This document shows positions 1-9,365 of a stretch of 64,000 nt of DNA, piece by piece. This DNA is from Parapedobacter lycopersici (GTDB lineage: Bacteria; Bacteroidota; Bacteroidia; Sphingobacteriales; Sphingobacteriaceae). A program made the position numbers and the translations under genes. The notes beneath the pieces were generated by a model that was given only the letters and a program-made list of their open reading frames with translations, made no database searches and had not been told where the DNA came from. The stretch is taken from assembly GCF_024643285.1 (NCBI RefSeq), contig NZ_JAMSLW010000001.1, positions 248,001 through 312,000 of the forward strand. Reading direction: 5' to 3'. How positions within the stretch are numbered: position 1 is the first letter of the stretch; every line of letters begins with the position of its first letter.

Positions 1-1308
1 CACCAACGGTGTCCGGAACGGACGGACGGCGAGCGGATTGGTCTTACGTAATACAATAACGCCAATACATACCAGACAGAAAGCGAATAGCGTTCCGATA
101 CTTACCATGTGGCCCAGATCTGCCACCGGTACCAGTCCGGCAAACAGACTCACAAATACCATGAAAATCAGGTTGGTCTTCCAGGGGGTTTGCCGTTTGG
201 AAAGATCGGAGAAAAATTTGGGCAGCAGCCCGTCTTTACTCATCGTATAGAAGACGCGGCTTTGCCCCAGCAGCATGACCAGCATCACGGAAGTATAACC
301 GGTGAGAATGGCAACAATCAGTGCCGTATTCAGAAAGGTGTATCCGGTTTGGGAAAATGCCGTGGCAACAGGTTTTGCATCGCCGGCGAATGTTGTATAG
401 TTGGCCAGCCCGGTAAGTACAAACGAGAAGAGCATATACAATATGGTACAGACGACCAGTGATCCGATAATGCCGATTGGCATTCCCTTTTGCGGGTTTT
501 TAGCTTCCTGTGCGGCGGTACTCACGGCATCAAAACCGATGAAGGCGAAAAAGACCACGCCTGCCCCGCGCATAATACCACTGATGCCGTATGCACCAAA
601 ATAGTCGCTGGTAAAGAAGTCAAAAAAGCCCAGTTTGCCGGCTTTGACCAATTCTTCCCCTTCATTGGTAGGAATAAAGGGTTCATGGTTAGCCGGGTTG
701 ATAAAACTCCATCCCAGTGCAACAAATATCAGTACCACCGCCACTTTGACCACTACGAGGATGTTATTGACCAATGACGACTCCTGCGTGCCGCGGATAA
801 GCAGCAGCGATAACAGGCATACAATGAAAATTGCCGGTAAGTTAACGATGCCTCCTTCCCACGGGCCATGCAGGAATTCCGGGGGGATGTTTATGTTAAA
901 TTCCTGTAGAAATTCGTTAAAATACTGCGACCAGCTGGAAGCCACGGTAGCGGCGCCCAGCGCGTATTCCAGCACAAGGTCCCATCCGATAATCCAGGCA
1001 ACGGCTTCACCCATGGTTGCGTATGAATAAGTATACGCACTTCCGGCCACCGGAATCATGGCTGCAAATTCGGCGTAGCACAACCCGGCGAGTGCACATC
1101 CGATGGCTGCGATGACAAAAGAAAGCGTTACCGCGGGACCGGCATTTTCCGCCGCGGCTATTCCGGTCAGGGAAAAAAGACCGGCGCCCACAATCGCGCC
1201 TACACCCAATGCCACCAACCCACCGCTTGACAATGTCCGTTTAAGGGTTCCTTCACCGCTCTCTTGCGCCTCGTTCACCAATGTGGCAATCGATTTTTTA
1301 AATAACAT
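1..1308 (-). CDS. APC-superfamily amino acid permease (CAT-like), C-terminus cut by the window
   Basis: Inner-membrane amino acid transporter of the APC superfamily. The reverse strand is open from an ATG at 1308 to the window edge, giving 436 codons, so the stop codon lies outside. The N-terminus has a short cytoplasmic leader (MLFKKSIATLVNEAQESGEG) and then the family signature GVGAIVGAGLFSLTG in the first membrane helix. Many hydrophobic helices follow, with an internal FFAFIGFDAVSTAAQEAKNP segment typical of the cationic-amino-acid-transporter (CAT/YfgE-like) branch. The substrate cannot be read from sequence. It lies downstream of hppA on the same strand but is separated from it by a strong hairpin, so it probably has its own promoter. 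Confidence 0.9.
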   Translation of the reverse strand, partial: MLFKKSIATLVNEAQESGEGTLKRTLSSGGLVALGVGAIVGAGLFSLTGIAAAENAGPAVTLSFVIAAIGCALAGLCYAEFAAMIPVAGSAYTYSYATMGEAVAWIIGWDLVLEYALGAATVASSWSQYFNEFLQEFNINIPPEFLHGPWEGGIVNLPAIFIVCLLSLLLIRGTQESSLVNNILVVVKVAVVLIFVALGWSFINPANHEPFIPTNEGEELVKAGKLGFFDFFTSDYFGAYGISGIMRGAGVVFFAFIGFDAVSTAAQEAKNPQKGMPIGIIGSLVVCTILYMLFSFVLTGLANYTTFAGDAKPVATAFSQTGYTFLNTALIVAILTGYTSVMLVMLLGQSRVFYTMSKDGLLPKFFSDLSKRQTPWKTNLIFMVFVSLFAGLVPVADLGHMVSIGTLFAFCLVCIGVIVLRKTNPLAVRPFRTPLV

Positions 1309-1414
1309 GTTGATTTTCTTTAATGATAATTTAGGATTATCTGCATTAGTTACGTTTCAAACCTACAAATATTTATTTTATTAGTGCAGAAAAAAAATGA
1401 CATTATTCGCTGTT

Positions 1415-1469
1415 AAACCATAAAAACAAAGGAGGCAAGTTGTGCTTACCTCCTTTGTTTTTATGGTTT
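1415..1469 (-). terminator. Long hairpin terminator after hppA
   Basis: A perfect 21-bp inverted repeat (1415-1435 with 1449-1469), extended inward by AAG/CTT around a 5-nt loop, starts 12 nt after the hppA stop codon. Read on the minus strand, the descending arm contains TTTGTTTTTATGG, which supplies a T-rich tail. It separates hppA from the downstream permease. Confidence 0.75.
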
Positions 1470-1480
1470 TATGGAAAGGG

Positions 1481-3736
1481 TCAGAACCGGGTTGCCGGCA
1501 GTACCACGGTATTGTCGGTGGTCGCTTTTTCTGTTTCCACGTGCGAAATAACCTTTTCGGACGACGTGTTTACACGAACATCCGCCGAGTGCCCGCCGTT
1601 GACGCTGATATGCGGCGCAATGATGAGCGATACGATGGACATCAATTTAATCAGGATATTCATGGAAGGGCCGGAAGTATCCTTAAACGGGTCACCTACA
1701 GTGTCACCGGTCACTGATGCTTTATGCGCATCGGAACCTTTGAATTCCATCGTGCCATTGATTTCAACGCCGGCTTCAAAAGATTTCTTGGCATTGTCCC
1801 AGGCACCTCCGGCATTATTCTGGAACATGCCGAGCAATACGCCCGATACCGTGACGCCGGCCAGCAGCCCCCCTAAAATTTCAGGAGAAGAGGTGTCTTC
1901 AAATACGTTCTGGAAACCAAACCCTACAAGGATTGGCACAACCAGGGCGATTGCACCCGGTAAGATCATTTCACGGATTGACGCCTTGGTGGAAATGGCA
2001 ACACACTTGTCATACTCCGGCTTTGCTTTGTATTCCATAATACCCGGGATTTCACGGAATTGCCTACGCACCTCCTCAACCATGGCCATCGCTGCGCGGC
2101 CCACGGCAGCAATCGCCAGAGACGAAAAGATGAACGGGATCATGGCACCAACGAATAGCGCACCTAATACCGGTGCCTTATAGATGTTAATTGCGTCAAT
2201 ACCGGATATACCTACAAATGCGGCAAAAAGTGCCAGTGCTGTCAATGCGGCTGAAGCAATGGCGAACCCTTTTCCGGTAGCCGCTGTGGTGTTACCTACT
2301 GCATCCAATTTATCGGTGCGCTCACGTACTTCCTTCGGCAGGCCGCTCATCTCCGCAATACCGCCGGCGTTATCGGCGATCGGGCCAAAGGCATCGATCG
2401 CGAGCTGCATCGCTGTGGTGGCCATCATGCCCGCTGCGGCAATCGCCACACCGTACAATCCCGCAAAAGCGTAAGAAGAAATGATGCCTGCGGCCAGGAT
2501 GATGGTTGGTATCATGGTCGATTCCATGCCGATGGATAAGCCGCCGATAATATTCGTGGCATGCCCGGTTGAGGACTGCCTGACAATCGAACTTACCGGC
2601 CGTTTTCCCATTGCTGTATAATGTTCTGTAACGATACTCATCAATGCGCCGACCACCAGGCCAACGATGATTGCAAAAAACACATCCAACGAGGTGAAAG
2701 AAACGCCCCGCAATTCAAGTTGGTCGGGCAGCAGCCAGCCTACAACGAAATAGGATGCAATTGCCGTAAAAATAATGGACGACCAGTTGCCCAGGTTCAA
2801 TGCCTGCTGCACATCGCCCTGATCATTGTTCACCCGTACCAGGGCGGCACCCAGGATAGAGAAAATAAGTCCCAGTCCAGCAATTAAAATGGGCAGTAGG
2901 ATAGGGGCAATACCCCCAAACTGATCGGCTGAGATGATTTCACGCCCCAATACCATTGTTGCCAATATTGTGGCCACATATGAACCAAATAAGTCCGCAC
3001 CCATGCCTGCAACGTCTCCCACATTATCTCCCACGTTGTCTGCAATCGTGGCGGGGTTGCGCACGTCGTCTTCCGGAATCCCGGCTTCGACCTTGCCAAC
3101 CAAATCCGCACCCACGTCTGCAGCTTTCGTATAAATACCACCACCTACACGGGCAAAAAGCGCAATGGATTCCGCACCAAGGGAGAAACCGGCCAGTACT
3201 TCCAGGGCTTTCTCCATTTCCAGTCCATTTACATTGCCCCCGGTGCTAACTACAAAAGCCTGGTAAAATATGATGAATAGCGTACCCATACCCAATACGG
3301 CAAGCCCTGCTACACCAAGCCCCATCACCGTACCGCCGGTAAAGGACACCTTAAGTGCTTTGGTCAGGCTGGTGCGGGCGGCCTGTGTGGTCCGTACATT
3401 AGCCTTCGTGGCGATATTCATGCCGATGTATCCGGCAAACGCTGAGGTAACGGCTCCAATTACAAAGGAGACCGCAATAACCCAACTGGATGTTTCTACC
3501 AGCGTGCCCGACCAGGCCAGTAAAAGGGCGGCAATAATGACAAAGTAGGAAAGTACTTTCCATTCGGCCCTCAGGAACGCCATCGCCCCTTCGGCAATGT
3601 GCCCCGCCAATGAACGCATATTCTCGTCACCGGCGTCCTGCCTGGTTACCCATGCCGACTTGACAATCATAACTACGATGCCCACTACGCCGAGTGCGGG
3701 AATTAAATAAATAAGATTTTGCTGTAGAAATTCCAT
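1481..3736 (-). CDS. hppA: Membrane-bound ion-translocating pyrophosphatase
   Basis: Integral membrane pyrophosphatase that couples hydrolysis of PPi to H+ (or Na+) export across the inner membrane. The 751-residue protein has the expected length and about 16 hydrophobic helices. The catalytic signature is visible near residue 235: DVGADLVGKVEAG followed by DNVGDNVGD, whose aspartates bind Mg-PPi. The later GNTTAATGKG segment carries alanine where K+-independent enzymes carry lysine, so a K+-dependent type is likely by family rules. The pumped ion cannot be settled by eye. The C-terminus has an extra hydrophilic tail of about 35 residues after the last helix. It is transcribed alone, from a promoter at about 3793-3822. 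Confidence 0.96.
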   Translation of the reverse strand: MEFLQQNLIYLIPALGVVGIVVMIVKSAWVTRQDAGDENMRSLAGHIAEGAMAFLRAEWKVLSYFVIIAALLLAWSGTLVETSSWVIAVSFVIGAVTSAFAGYIGMNIATKANVRTTQAARTSLTKALKVSFTGGTVMGLGVAGLAVLGMGTLFIIFYQAFVVSTGGNVNGLEMEKALEVLAGFSLGAESIALFARVGGGIYTKAADVGADLVGKVEAGIPEDDVRNPATIADNVGDNVGDVAGMGADLFGSYVATILATMVLGREIISADQFGGIAPILLPILIAGLGLIFSILGAALVRVNNDQGDVQQALNLGNWSSIIFTAIASYFVVGWLLPDQLELRGVSFTSLDVFFAIIVGLVVGALMSIVTEHYTAMGKRPVSSIVRQSSTGHATNIIGGLSIGMESTMIPTIILAAGIISSYAFAGLYGVAIAAAGMMATTAMQLAIDAFGPIADNAGGIAEMSGLPKEVRERTDKLDAVGNTTAATGKGFAIASAALTALALFAAFVGISGIDAINIYKAPVLGALFVGAMIPFIFSSLAIAAVGRAAMAMVEEVRRQFREIPGIMEYKAKPEYDKCVAISTKASIREMILPGAIALVVPILVGFGFQNVFEDTSSPEILGGLLAGVTVSGVLLGMFQNNAGGAWDNAKKSFEAGVEINGTMEFKGSDAHKASVTGDTVGDPFKDTSGPSMNILIKLMSIVSLIIAPHISVNGGHSADVRVNTSSEKVISHVETEKATTDNTVVLPATRF

Positions 3737-3792
3737 TATATTTGATCCAATTAACTAATAAAATTTAAGATAGGCCTAAAATCATGCGATGC

Positions 3793-3822
3793 CAAAAATA
3801 AGATGCTTATTGAAATAAACAA
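3793..3822 (-). promoter_or_regulatory. Bacteroidota-type promoter for hppA
   Basis: On the minus strand TTG (3822-3820) is followed after 19 nt by TATTTTTG (3800-3793). This matches the TTG-N(17-20)-TAnnTTTG consensus of the primary sigma factor in Bacteroidota. It would give a leader of about 50 nt before the ATG at 3736. Confidence 0.6.
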
Positions 3823-4002
3823 ATTTATTTGCGCTTTTTTTGCAAGGTATGGCAGGTTCCCCCGACAGGCTGTACATCAATTGTTATCATCCGGATTTGC
3901 AGCCATTTCTGTAAGGAGAGCCGAGGTGCCGATCGTTGTCAGAATTACCAAAAGGGACAGCGAGACCAAGGGTGATCACCTAATTATAAATAAACCTAAA
4001 AT

Positions 4003-5436
4003 ATGATAAACACAACCATTAATGAAGAGGCGCAGGACATGAAGCGCGAACTTAAATTACTTGATGCTACCATGCTGGTGGCCGGTTCCATGATCGGCTC
4101 AGGTATTTTTATTGTCAGTTCGGATATTGCCCGTCATGTAGGCAGCGCGGGTTGGCTAATCGCGGTGTGGCTACTTGCGGGTATCATTACCGTCATCGCT
4201 GCCCTGAGCTACGGCGAGCTCTCCAGCATGTTCCCCAAAGCTGGGGGACAATACGTGTACCTGCGGGAAGCCTATAATAAACTAGTTGCTTTTCTATACG
4301 GCTGGTCGCTGTTTATGGTGATCCAGGCGGGTACCATTGCCGCTGTGGGTGTGGCATTTGCCAAGTTCGCCGCTTACCTCTATGAGCCGCTTGGCGACGG
4401 GAATATCTTATGGGATTTCGGAATATTTCAGCTGAATGCTGCCCAGCTGGTAGCAATCGGAACCATCATTTTCCTCACCTGGCTGAATACCCGCGGAGTA
4501 AAAAACGGTAAGATCATCCAGACGGTGTTCACGCTGGTTAAAATCCTGTCACTGGGTGGCCTGATTGTGGCAGGGCTCTTCGGTGCGTTCAATACAGACA
4601 TATGGAATGCCAATTGGGCCGCGCCCTGGGAGACCATTCGCTGGGATGCAGTTGGCGGGCACGCGGTTTCGGTAAGCGGTACGGCAGTTTTTGCCGGCAT
4701 CGTATCGGCCATGGTGGGTTCGTTATTCGCAAGTGATGCCTGGAATAACGTTACATTCATTGCCGGAGAGATACGCAATCCCAAGCGGAATATAGGCCTT
4801 AGCCTGTTTTTAGGTACGCTTATCGTGACGGTCATCTACGTGTTGACCAATCTCATGTACCTGGCGACATTACATATGCCTGAAATTGCATTCGCGCCGG
4901 CCGACCGTGTTGCGGTGGCGTCTGCACAGGCGATCTTCGGGTCCGTGGGTACCATGGTCATTGCCGTCATGATTATGGTGGCTACTTTCGGTTGCAATAA
5001 CGGGTTGATCCTGGCAGGTGCCCGGGTATATTATACCATGGCCCAGGACGGACTTTTTTTCAAAAAGGCGGGGGTCTTAAACCGGTTTGAAGTGCCGGGC
5101 TGGGGGCTTTGGGCGCAATGCGTCTGGACATCGGTACTGTGTCTGACAGGCCGGTACGGCGACCTGCTGAACTATGTTATCTTCGTGGTGCTGATTTTTT
5201 ATTCACTGACCATTATCGGTGTATTCATATTACGGCGCAAATACCCCGATATGCCCCGGCCTTACCGGGCTTTTGGATACCCGGTATTACCTGCTTTTTA
5301 TGTGGTAGCCGCGCTGACGATCTGTATCGGACTCCTGATCTATCAGCCAACGTTTACGTGGCCTGGACTGATTATCGTGCTTTTGGGTATTCCTGTGTAT
5401 TACCTTTGGAATAAGAAAACGCCAGCGGCACAATAA
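4003..5436 (+). CDS. APC-superfamily amino acid transporter
   Basis: Second APC-family amino acid permease of the window, 477 residues with about 12 membrane helices. The first helix carries MLVAGSMIGSGIFIVSSDIA, the unwound-helix substrate-binding motif of the family, and GELSSMFPKAGGQYVYLREA follows. It resembles the LAT/SteT-like branch of exchangers more than the CAT branch. The ATG at 4003 gives MINTTINEEAQDM; a second ATG 14 codons later (MKRELKLLD) is equally plausible. It stands alone, divergent from hppA and followed by a clear terminator. Confidence 0.92.
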   Translation: MINTTINEEAQDMKRELKLLDATMLVAGSMIGSGIFIVSSDIARHVGSAGWLIAVWLLAGIITVIAALSYGELSSMFPKAGGQYVYLREAYNKLVAFLYGWSLFMVIQAGTIAAVGVAFAKFAAYLYEPLGDGNILWDFGIFQLNAAQLVAIGTIIFLTWLNTRGVKNGKIIQTVFTLVKILSLGGLIVAGLFGAFNTDIWNANWAAPWETIRWDAVGGHAVSVSGTAVFAGIVSAMVGSLFASDAWNNVTFIAGEIRNPKRNIGLSLFLGTLIVTVIYVLTNLMYLATLHMPEIAFAPADRVAVASAQAIFGSVGTMVIAVMIMVATFGCNNGLILAGARVYYTMAQDGLFFKKAGVLNRFEVPGWGLWAQCVWTSVLCLTGRYGDLLNYVIFVVLIFYSLTIIGVFILRRKYPDMPRPYRAFGYPVLPAFYVVAALTICIGLLIYQPTFTWPGLIIVLLGIPVYYLWNKKTPAAQ

Positions 5437-5442
5437 ATAATA

Positions 5443-5473
5443 AGGGGGGCGTTTCGTGCCCCCCTAAGTTTTT
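5443..5473 (+). terminator. Rho-independent terminator after the permease
   Basis: An 8-bp G/C stem (AGGGGGGC at 5443-5450 with GCCCCCCT at 5458-5465, 7-nt loop) is followed by AAGTTTTT. It starts 7 nt after the stop codon of the plus-strand permease and lies between that gene and the convergent methyltransferase gene. Confidence 0.8.
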
Positions 5474-5504
5474 GCCGGCCTGTTAGCGTCGCCGGCACCG
5501 GATA

Positions 5505-6044
5505 TTATTTTGCGGGTACCGTCCACAGATAAACGGTGTCATTTCCCACTTCAACGGTCTTTTCCGCTTCCCAGTCGCCCATATCAAAATCATGCGAAAC
5601 AATGCGGCTGCCCGGTTTCAGCTCGCTGAGCAGCTTGGGCCGTAACTTCAGGTTCACGGAAGGAAGCAGGTACATGGTCACGACATCCGCCTCGCTGAAA
5701 TCGAACTCAAACAGATCACCTTCCACGAATTTAACCTTGTCGGTCACGCCTGCGGCTGCTGCGTTGGCGTTGGCCTCCTTAATGCGCTGCGGGTTTAAGT
5801 CGACACCAACACCCGTAGCGCCGAATTTCTGGGCGGCAGTAATCACGATCCGCCCGTCTCCGCATCCAAGGTCATAGACTACGTCGCCCGGTTTTACATT
5901 TGCCTGTTTCAGCATCTCTTCGACAACTTCCTGCTTCGTGGGGACATACGGAACGTCCAGATTCGGTTGCTGCGCGTACGCACCGGCGCACGCCGTGAGG
6001 AAGAAAACAACCAACCAGTTTTTCAATGTGCTCATTGTGTTCAT
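5505..6044 (-). CDS. Class I SAM-dependent methyltransferase with an export signal
   Basis: Small protein (179 residues) with a Rossmann methyltransferase core. Motif I reads VVYDLGCGDGRIVI at about residues 56-69 and an acidic motif II follows (GVGVDLNP). Methyltransferases need cytoplasmic SAM, yet the N-terminus is a convincing signal peptide: MNTMSTLKNW, a hydrophobic VVFFLTACAG stretch, then AYAQQ, a signal-peptidase I site. A lipobox is not obvious. A second in-frame ATG at 6035 is equally usable. The substrate is unknown. It lies between two permeases but is not in an obvious operon with them. Confidence 0.82.
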   Translation of the reverse strand: MNTMSTLKNWLVVFFLTACAGAYAQQPNLDVPYVPTKQEVVEEMLKQANVKPGDVVYDLGCGDGRIVITAAQKFGATGVGVDLNPQRIKEANANAAAAGVTDKVKFVEGDLFEFDFSEADVVTMYLLPSVNLKLRPKLLSELKPGSRIVSHDFDMGDWEAEKTVEVGNDTVYLWTVPAK

Positions 6045-6147
6045 TTTTAAGGTTATCTATTTAGTGAATATCCAAATTAGTTAATTGGTAAACACGGCTT
6101 GCAGTCCGATTGTTTGGGATACTGCTCCGCAGTATGCAGACCGTGAA

Positions 6148-7551
6148 TCAACGTATTGCAAAGAAAAACAGCATGCCCAAAAGCAGGATCGCTACCCCTG
6201 CCATTGCGCCGAGTCCGGTATATGCCAGGCTGGAATAAAGGAGATAGGCGCATGACCCGCAGAAGATAAGGGGGGTAACCGGATATAGCGGAACCTTGAA
6301 TGGCCGTGCTGCCCCGGGTTCCCTGGCCCGGAGCACAAACAACGCGACGCCGATGGCAAGGAAAAAAAACCAGAATACAGGTGCAGTGAAGTCGACCATC
6401 GACTGGAAGCCGTCGCGTGTGAAAGCCCCAAGGCCAATCAACGCCAGTGCAACGATACCCTGAACCATCAGGGCATTGACCGGAGCGGAAGTCCGGGCAT
6501 TCCATTTACCCAGTGGAGCGAACAGTTTGAAATCACGCCCCAGGGCATAATTGGTCCGGGCACCTGTAAAAATGGTGGCATTGATCGAGGTCAGCGTAGC
6601 CATGATCACGATAATGCCGATTAAGAAAACCCCGGGCTCCCCAAGGGTTACCCGCATTAAATCAATTCCCACGGCAGCCGATGCCGCCATGCGTTCGACG
6701 CCAAGCGCCCGGAGAAATGCCCAGTTAACCAATAGGTAAAGCACGGTGATCATCACGATGCTGATCACCAGTACAGGCACCATTTTGCGGCTTCCGGCAC
6801 GTAATTCAGCGGATATATAACCGGCCTCGTTCCATCCACCAAAGGTGAGCAGCACGAAGACCATGGCAAGCCCCATAGCTGTTGTCATCCCAGAAGCGGG
6901 GGCAGCCGGCAATGCGGCCAGCGCTCCGGCAGCGGGCTGGATAAACAAGCCGACGATGATGACGCACAGGGTACCGCCGAATTCCAGTATAAACAGTAGT
7001 TTTTGCGTACCCGTGCCGAAACGGACACCAATCATGTTAATAGCCGTAAGGGTCACCACAACCAGTGCGGCAAAGATGGCCGAGGAATAGGGACCCACGG
7101 AGTATAACTGGGAAAGGTAATCTCCAATAATGTAAGCCAGCAGAGCAATGGAACCTGTTTGTATGATGCTGATCCGGGCCCAGGCAAAAAGAAATGAAAA
7201 CCGCTTCCCGAACGCACGCCTTAGAAAATGGTAGTCGCCCCCGGTATTGGGAAACGCGGTGCTCAATTCCGCATAACATAAGGCACCGATTAATGAAACG
7301 ATCCCCCCGAGCAGCCAGGCCAACAGGAACAGCTCCGTGCTTCCGGTATTGGCTGCAACCAGCGACGGTGTTCGGAAAATGCCGGCACCCACCACAATGC
7401 CCACAATGATGGCGATGGCATCGACCATCCGTAACGTAGGCGTGGGATCGGATTTGCCCGGAGTGGGAATTGAGCGAAGGGGGGAAGGAGGGCTAACGTC
7501 GTTTCCGTACCCGGTTAACGGGGAATGGATAGACTTGTTGTCTTGTTTCAT
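6148..7551 (-). CDS. APC-superfamily amino acid transporter
   Basis: Third APC permease in the first 8 kb; 467 residues. A hydrophilic N-terminal stretch of about 40 residues precedes the first helix, which contains IIVGIVVGAGIFRTPSLVAA. AELSTAFPNTGGDYHFLRRA follows, and later FGGWNEAGYISAELR, as in the LAT-like and YhdG-like amino acid permeases. The protein ends soon after its last predicted helix (LLLGMLFFFAIR). Substrate unknown. It has its own stop and start regions and no tight coupling to neighbours. Confidence 0.9.
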   Translation of the reverse strand: MKQDNKSIHSPLTGYGNDVSPPSPLRSIPTPGKSDPTPTLRMVDAIAIIVGIVVGAGIFRTPSLVAANTGSTELFLLAWLLGGIVSLIGALCYAELSTAFPNTGGDYHFLRRAFGKRFSFLFAWARISIIQTGSIALLAYIIGDYLSQLYSVGPYSSAIFAALVVVTLTAINMIGVRFGTGTQKLLFILEFGGTLCVIIVGLFIQPAAGALAALPAAPASGMTTAMGLAMVFVLLTFGGWNEAGYISAELRAGSRKMVPVLVISIVMITVLYLLVNWAFLRALGVERMAASAAVGIDLMRVTLGEPGVFLIGIIVIMATLTSINATIFTGARTNYALGRDFKLFAPLGKWNARTSAPVNALMVQGIVALALIGLGAFTRDGFQSMVDFTAPVFWFFFLAIGVALFVLRAREPGAARPFKVPLYPVTPLIFCGSCAYLLYSSLAYTGLGAMAGVAILLLGMLFFFAIR

Positions 7552-7834
7552 AATTTAAGGCAATCAATGCATGTATAAAAGGCAATGATGGAGAAACAAC
7601 TATGCAGGTACTTTGTTTACAGTATGTTAGCTTTTGTTCTGTAATAATTTTGTGGCGTTGGCCAGCAACTGTCAGGCCCGGTGGCTCATTTTCGTCCGGG
7701 TTTCGGAAGCCACACCTGCCAAGGGCGACTTTCACACAGGCTGTATTTTCTTCTTTCGAAAATCATCCAAGTAACGCGTAAATCAGAAGGGGAGGAGATG
7801 GAAGCCGGTTTAGTGTCAACCCTTACCGGTACGT

Positions 7835-9283
7835 TTATGGCTGGCGGCCGGTGGTTTCATTCAGAAAGAATTGATCGCTGAAATTGACCAGGAAGAGTTC
7901 ATGGGTTGCCCGTGTGCACGCGGTATATAACCATCGCAGAAATTCCGTATCCAGCATTTCGTCGGTTAAATATCCCTGATCCACAAACACGCACGGCCAT
8001 TGACCACCCTGGGCTTTATGGCAGGTAACAGCCATCGCAAATTTTAACTGCAACGCGTTGTAGTAGGGGTCTGAACGCAGTGCCTCCAGTCGGGCTTTCT
8101 TGTCGCCTATGTCGCTGTAGTCGGCCATAATGGCATCATATAGGCGTTGCTGATCTGCCTGTGTAAGGTTTGGAGTATCCATATGCAGGGTGTTAAGCAG
8201 TACCCGGCAGTCGAAGGGCCCTTCGGTGTCGGTGTCGATCAACTCCAGGCTGACATCCGCAAACCGGAACCCGTGCTGCTCGTGCACGTTGCGCACCCGA
8301 CGGACGTGCGCCATATCGCCGTTGGCAATAAAGCCGGAGCCTTCGTTCGCGTCGGCGAGCCAATGGTAGTTGTTCCGGACAACCATGATGTAATCGCCAC
8401 CGGTGAGTTCCTCCTCGCGAAACAGAATGCGGTTTCGGATATGCTGGTTGTACAGGTTTGCATTTTTATTGGAGCGGCAGATCACCATGGTGTTCTCCAT
8501 ACCGTATTTACCATAAGCATAATGCAGCCCCTCCAATAGCCGTTCGCCTGTCATCCGAAAAATATCAGGAAAACCCCTGACCCGGAACTGCGGGAAAGCC
8601 GGTACTGCCATATCCGTTTCCACCTGCACCTGCTCACGGATCCGGGTGGCGTTATAAAGAATGCCTGAATCCTGCTGCTGCCGTACTACCTCGGTAAGTT
8701 CGTATGTGAAAACACGGAAACCAAAGGCGCTTTCCAGCGACTGGATGTCCAGGGCAGGACTTTTTAACATGCCCACCGGGGGGAGCTGCGCCCGGTCGCC
8801 CACGAGCATCAGTCGGCAGTTCCTGCCTTTGCGGATATAGGCGATGAGGTCTTCCAGCAGGCTTTTTTGATGGAATGTAACCCGTTCATTGGAAATCATG
8901 GACGCCTCATCCACGATGAACAGCGTGTCTGTATGCGGATTTTCGGCCAGCTGAAAAGCAAGGTCGGGCGATAGCGCCGTTTTTTTCCGGTATATTTTTT
9001 TATGTATGGTGAAGGCTTTCCGATGTGCGTACAGGCTCATCACCTTCGCTGCCCGTCCGGTGGGAGCAAGCAATACGGAACGCATGGACAACGCGGGGAG
9101 CGTTTTTACCAAGGTACTGATGAGGGTAGTCTTTCCCGTTCCGGCATATCCTTTCAATACAAAACAGCCATCCGGCCCGCTGTAGCTTAAAAAATCAGCC
9201 AGCACCCGGAAGGTATCGCGTTGCTGGTCGGTTGGCGGCAGCGGAAAACGATTGGATAGCAATTGGGCGATATGCACGTCCAA
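7835..9283 (-). CDS. RecD-like ATP-dependent DNA helicase (AAA/UvrD C-terminal)
   Basis: Superfamily 1 helicase of the RecD/Dda kind, 482 residues. Motifs are visible in order: Walker A GYAGTGKTT, Walker B LFIVDEASMI, motif III LMLVGDRAQLPPVG, and near the C-terminus VTCHKAQGGQWP and YTACTRATHELFLV. There are no recB or recC genes nearby, so it is the stand-alone type common in Bacteroidota. The reading frame starts at TTG 9283, but that TTG is the last part of a TACCTTTG -7 box (9288-9281). GTG at 9277 is the next usable start, so the first two residues are doubtful. Confidence 0.88.
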   Translation of the reverse strand: MDVHIAQLLSNRFPLPPTDQQRDTFRVLADFLSYSGPDGCFVLKGYAGTGKTTLISTLVKTLPALSMRSVLLAPTGRAAKVMSLYAHRKAFTIHKKIYRKKTALSPDLAFQLAENPHTDTLFIVDEASMISNERVTFHQKSLLEDLIAYIRKGRNCRLMLVGDRAQLPPVGMLKSPALDIQSLESAFGFRVFTYELTEVVRQQQDSGILYNATRIREQVQVETDMAVPAFPQFRVRGFPDIFRMTGERLLEGLHYAYGKYGMENTMVICRSNKNANLYNQHIRNRILFREEELTGGDYIMVVRNNYHWLADANEGSGFIANGDMAHVRRVRNVHEQHGFRFADVSLELIDTDTEGPFDCRVLLNTLHMDTPNLTQADQQRLYDAIMADYSDIGDKKARLEALRSDPYYNALQLKFAMAVTCHKAQGGQWPCVFVDQGYLTDEMLDTEFLRWLYTACTRATHELFLVNFSDQFFLNETTGRQP

Positions 9284-9324
9284 AGGTATTTAAAAGTTGT
9301 CCAATTCAGCGGTCGCCGCAAAAA

Positions 9325-9355
9325 TTGTTTTTCAGGATTTATCTAAGTATGTTTG
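9325..9355 (+). promoter_or_regulatory. Promoter for the DUF3822-rsmD transcript
   Basis: TTG (9325-9327), a 20-nt spacer and TATGTTTG (9348-9355) form a full Bacteroidota promoter. The ATG follows 10 nt later, so the predicted 5' leader is only about 5 nt. Confidence 0.65.
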
Positions 9356-9365
9356 TCGATAATAC

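Noticed and set aside
1440-2474. Long plus-strand frames (247 and 96 codons) opposite hppA
   Set aside because: They are antisense to a complete pyrophosphatase gene with intact catalytic motifs; the composition is a by-product of its codon usage.
3803-4006. 67-codon frame between hppA and the permease
   Set aside because: It overlaps the hppA promoter and has no recognisable protein features; the region is better explained as divergent promoter space.
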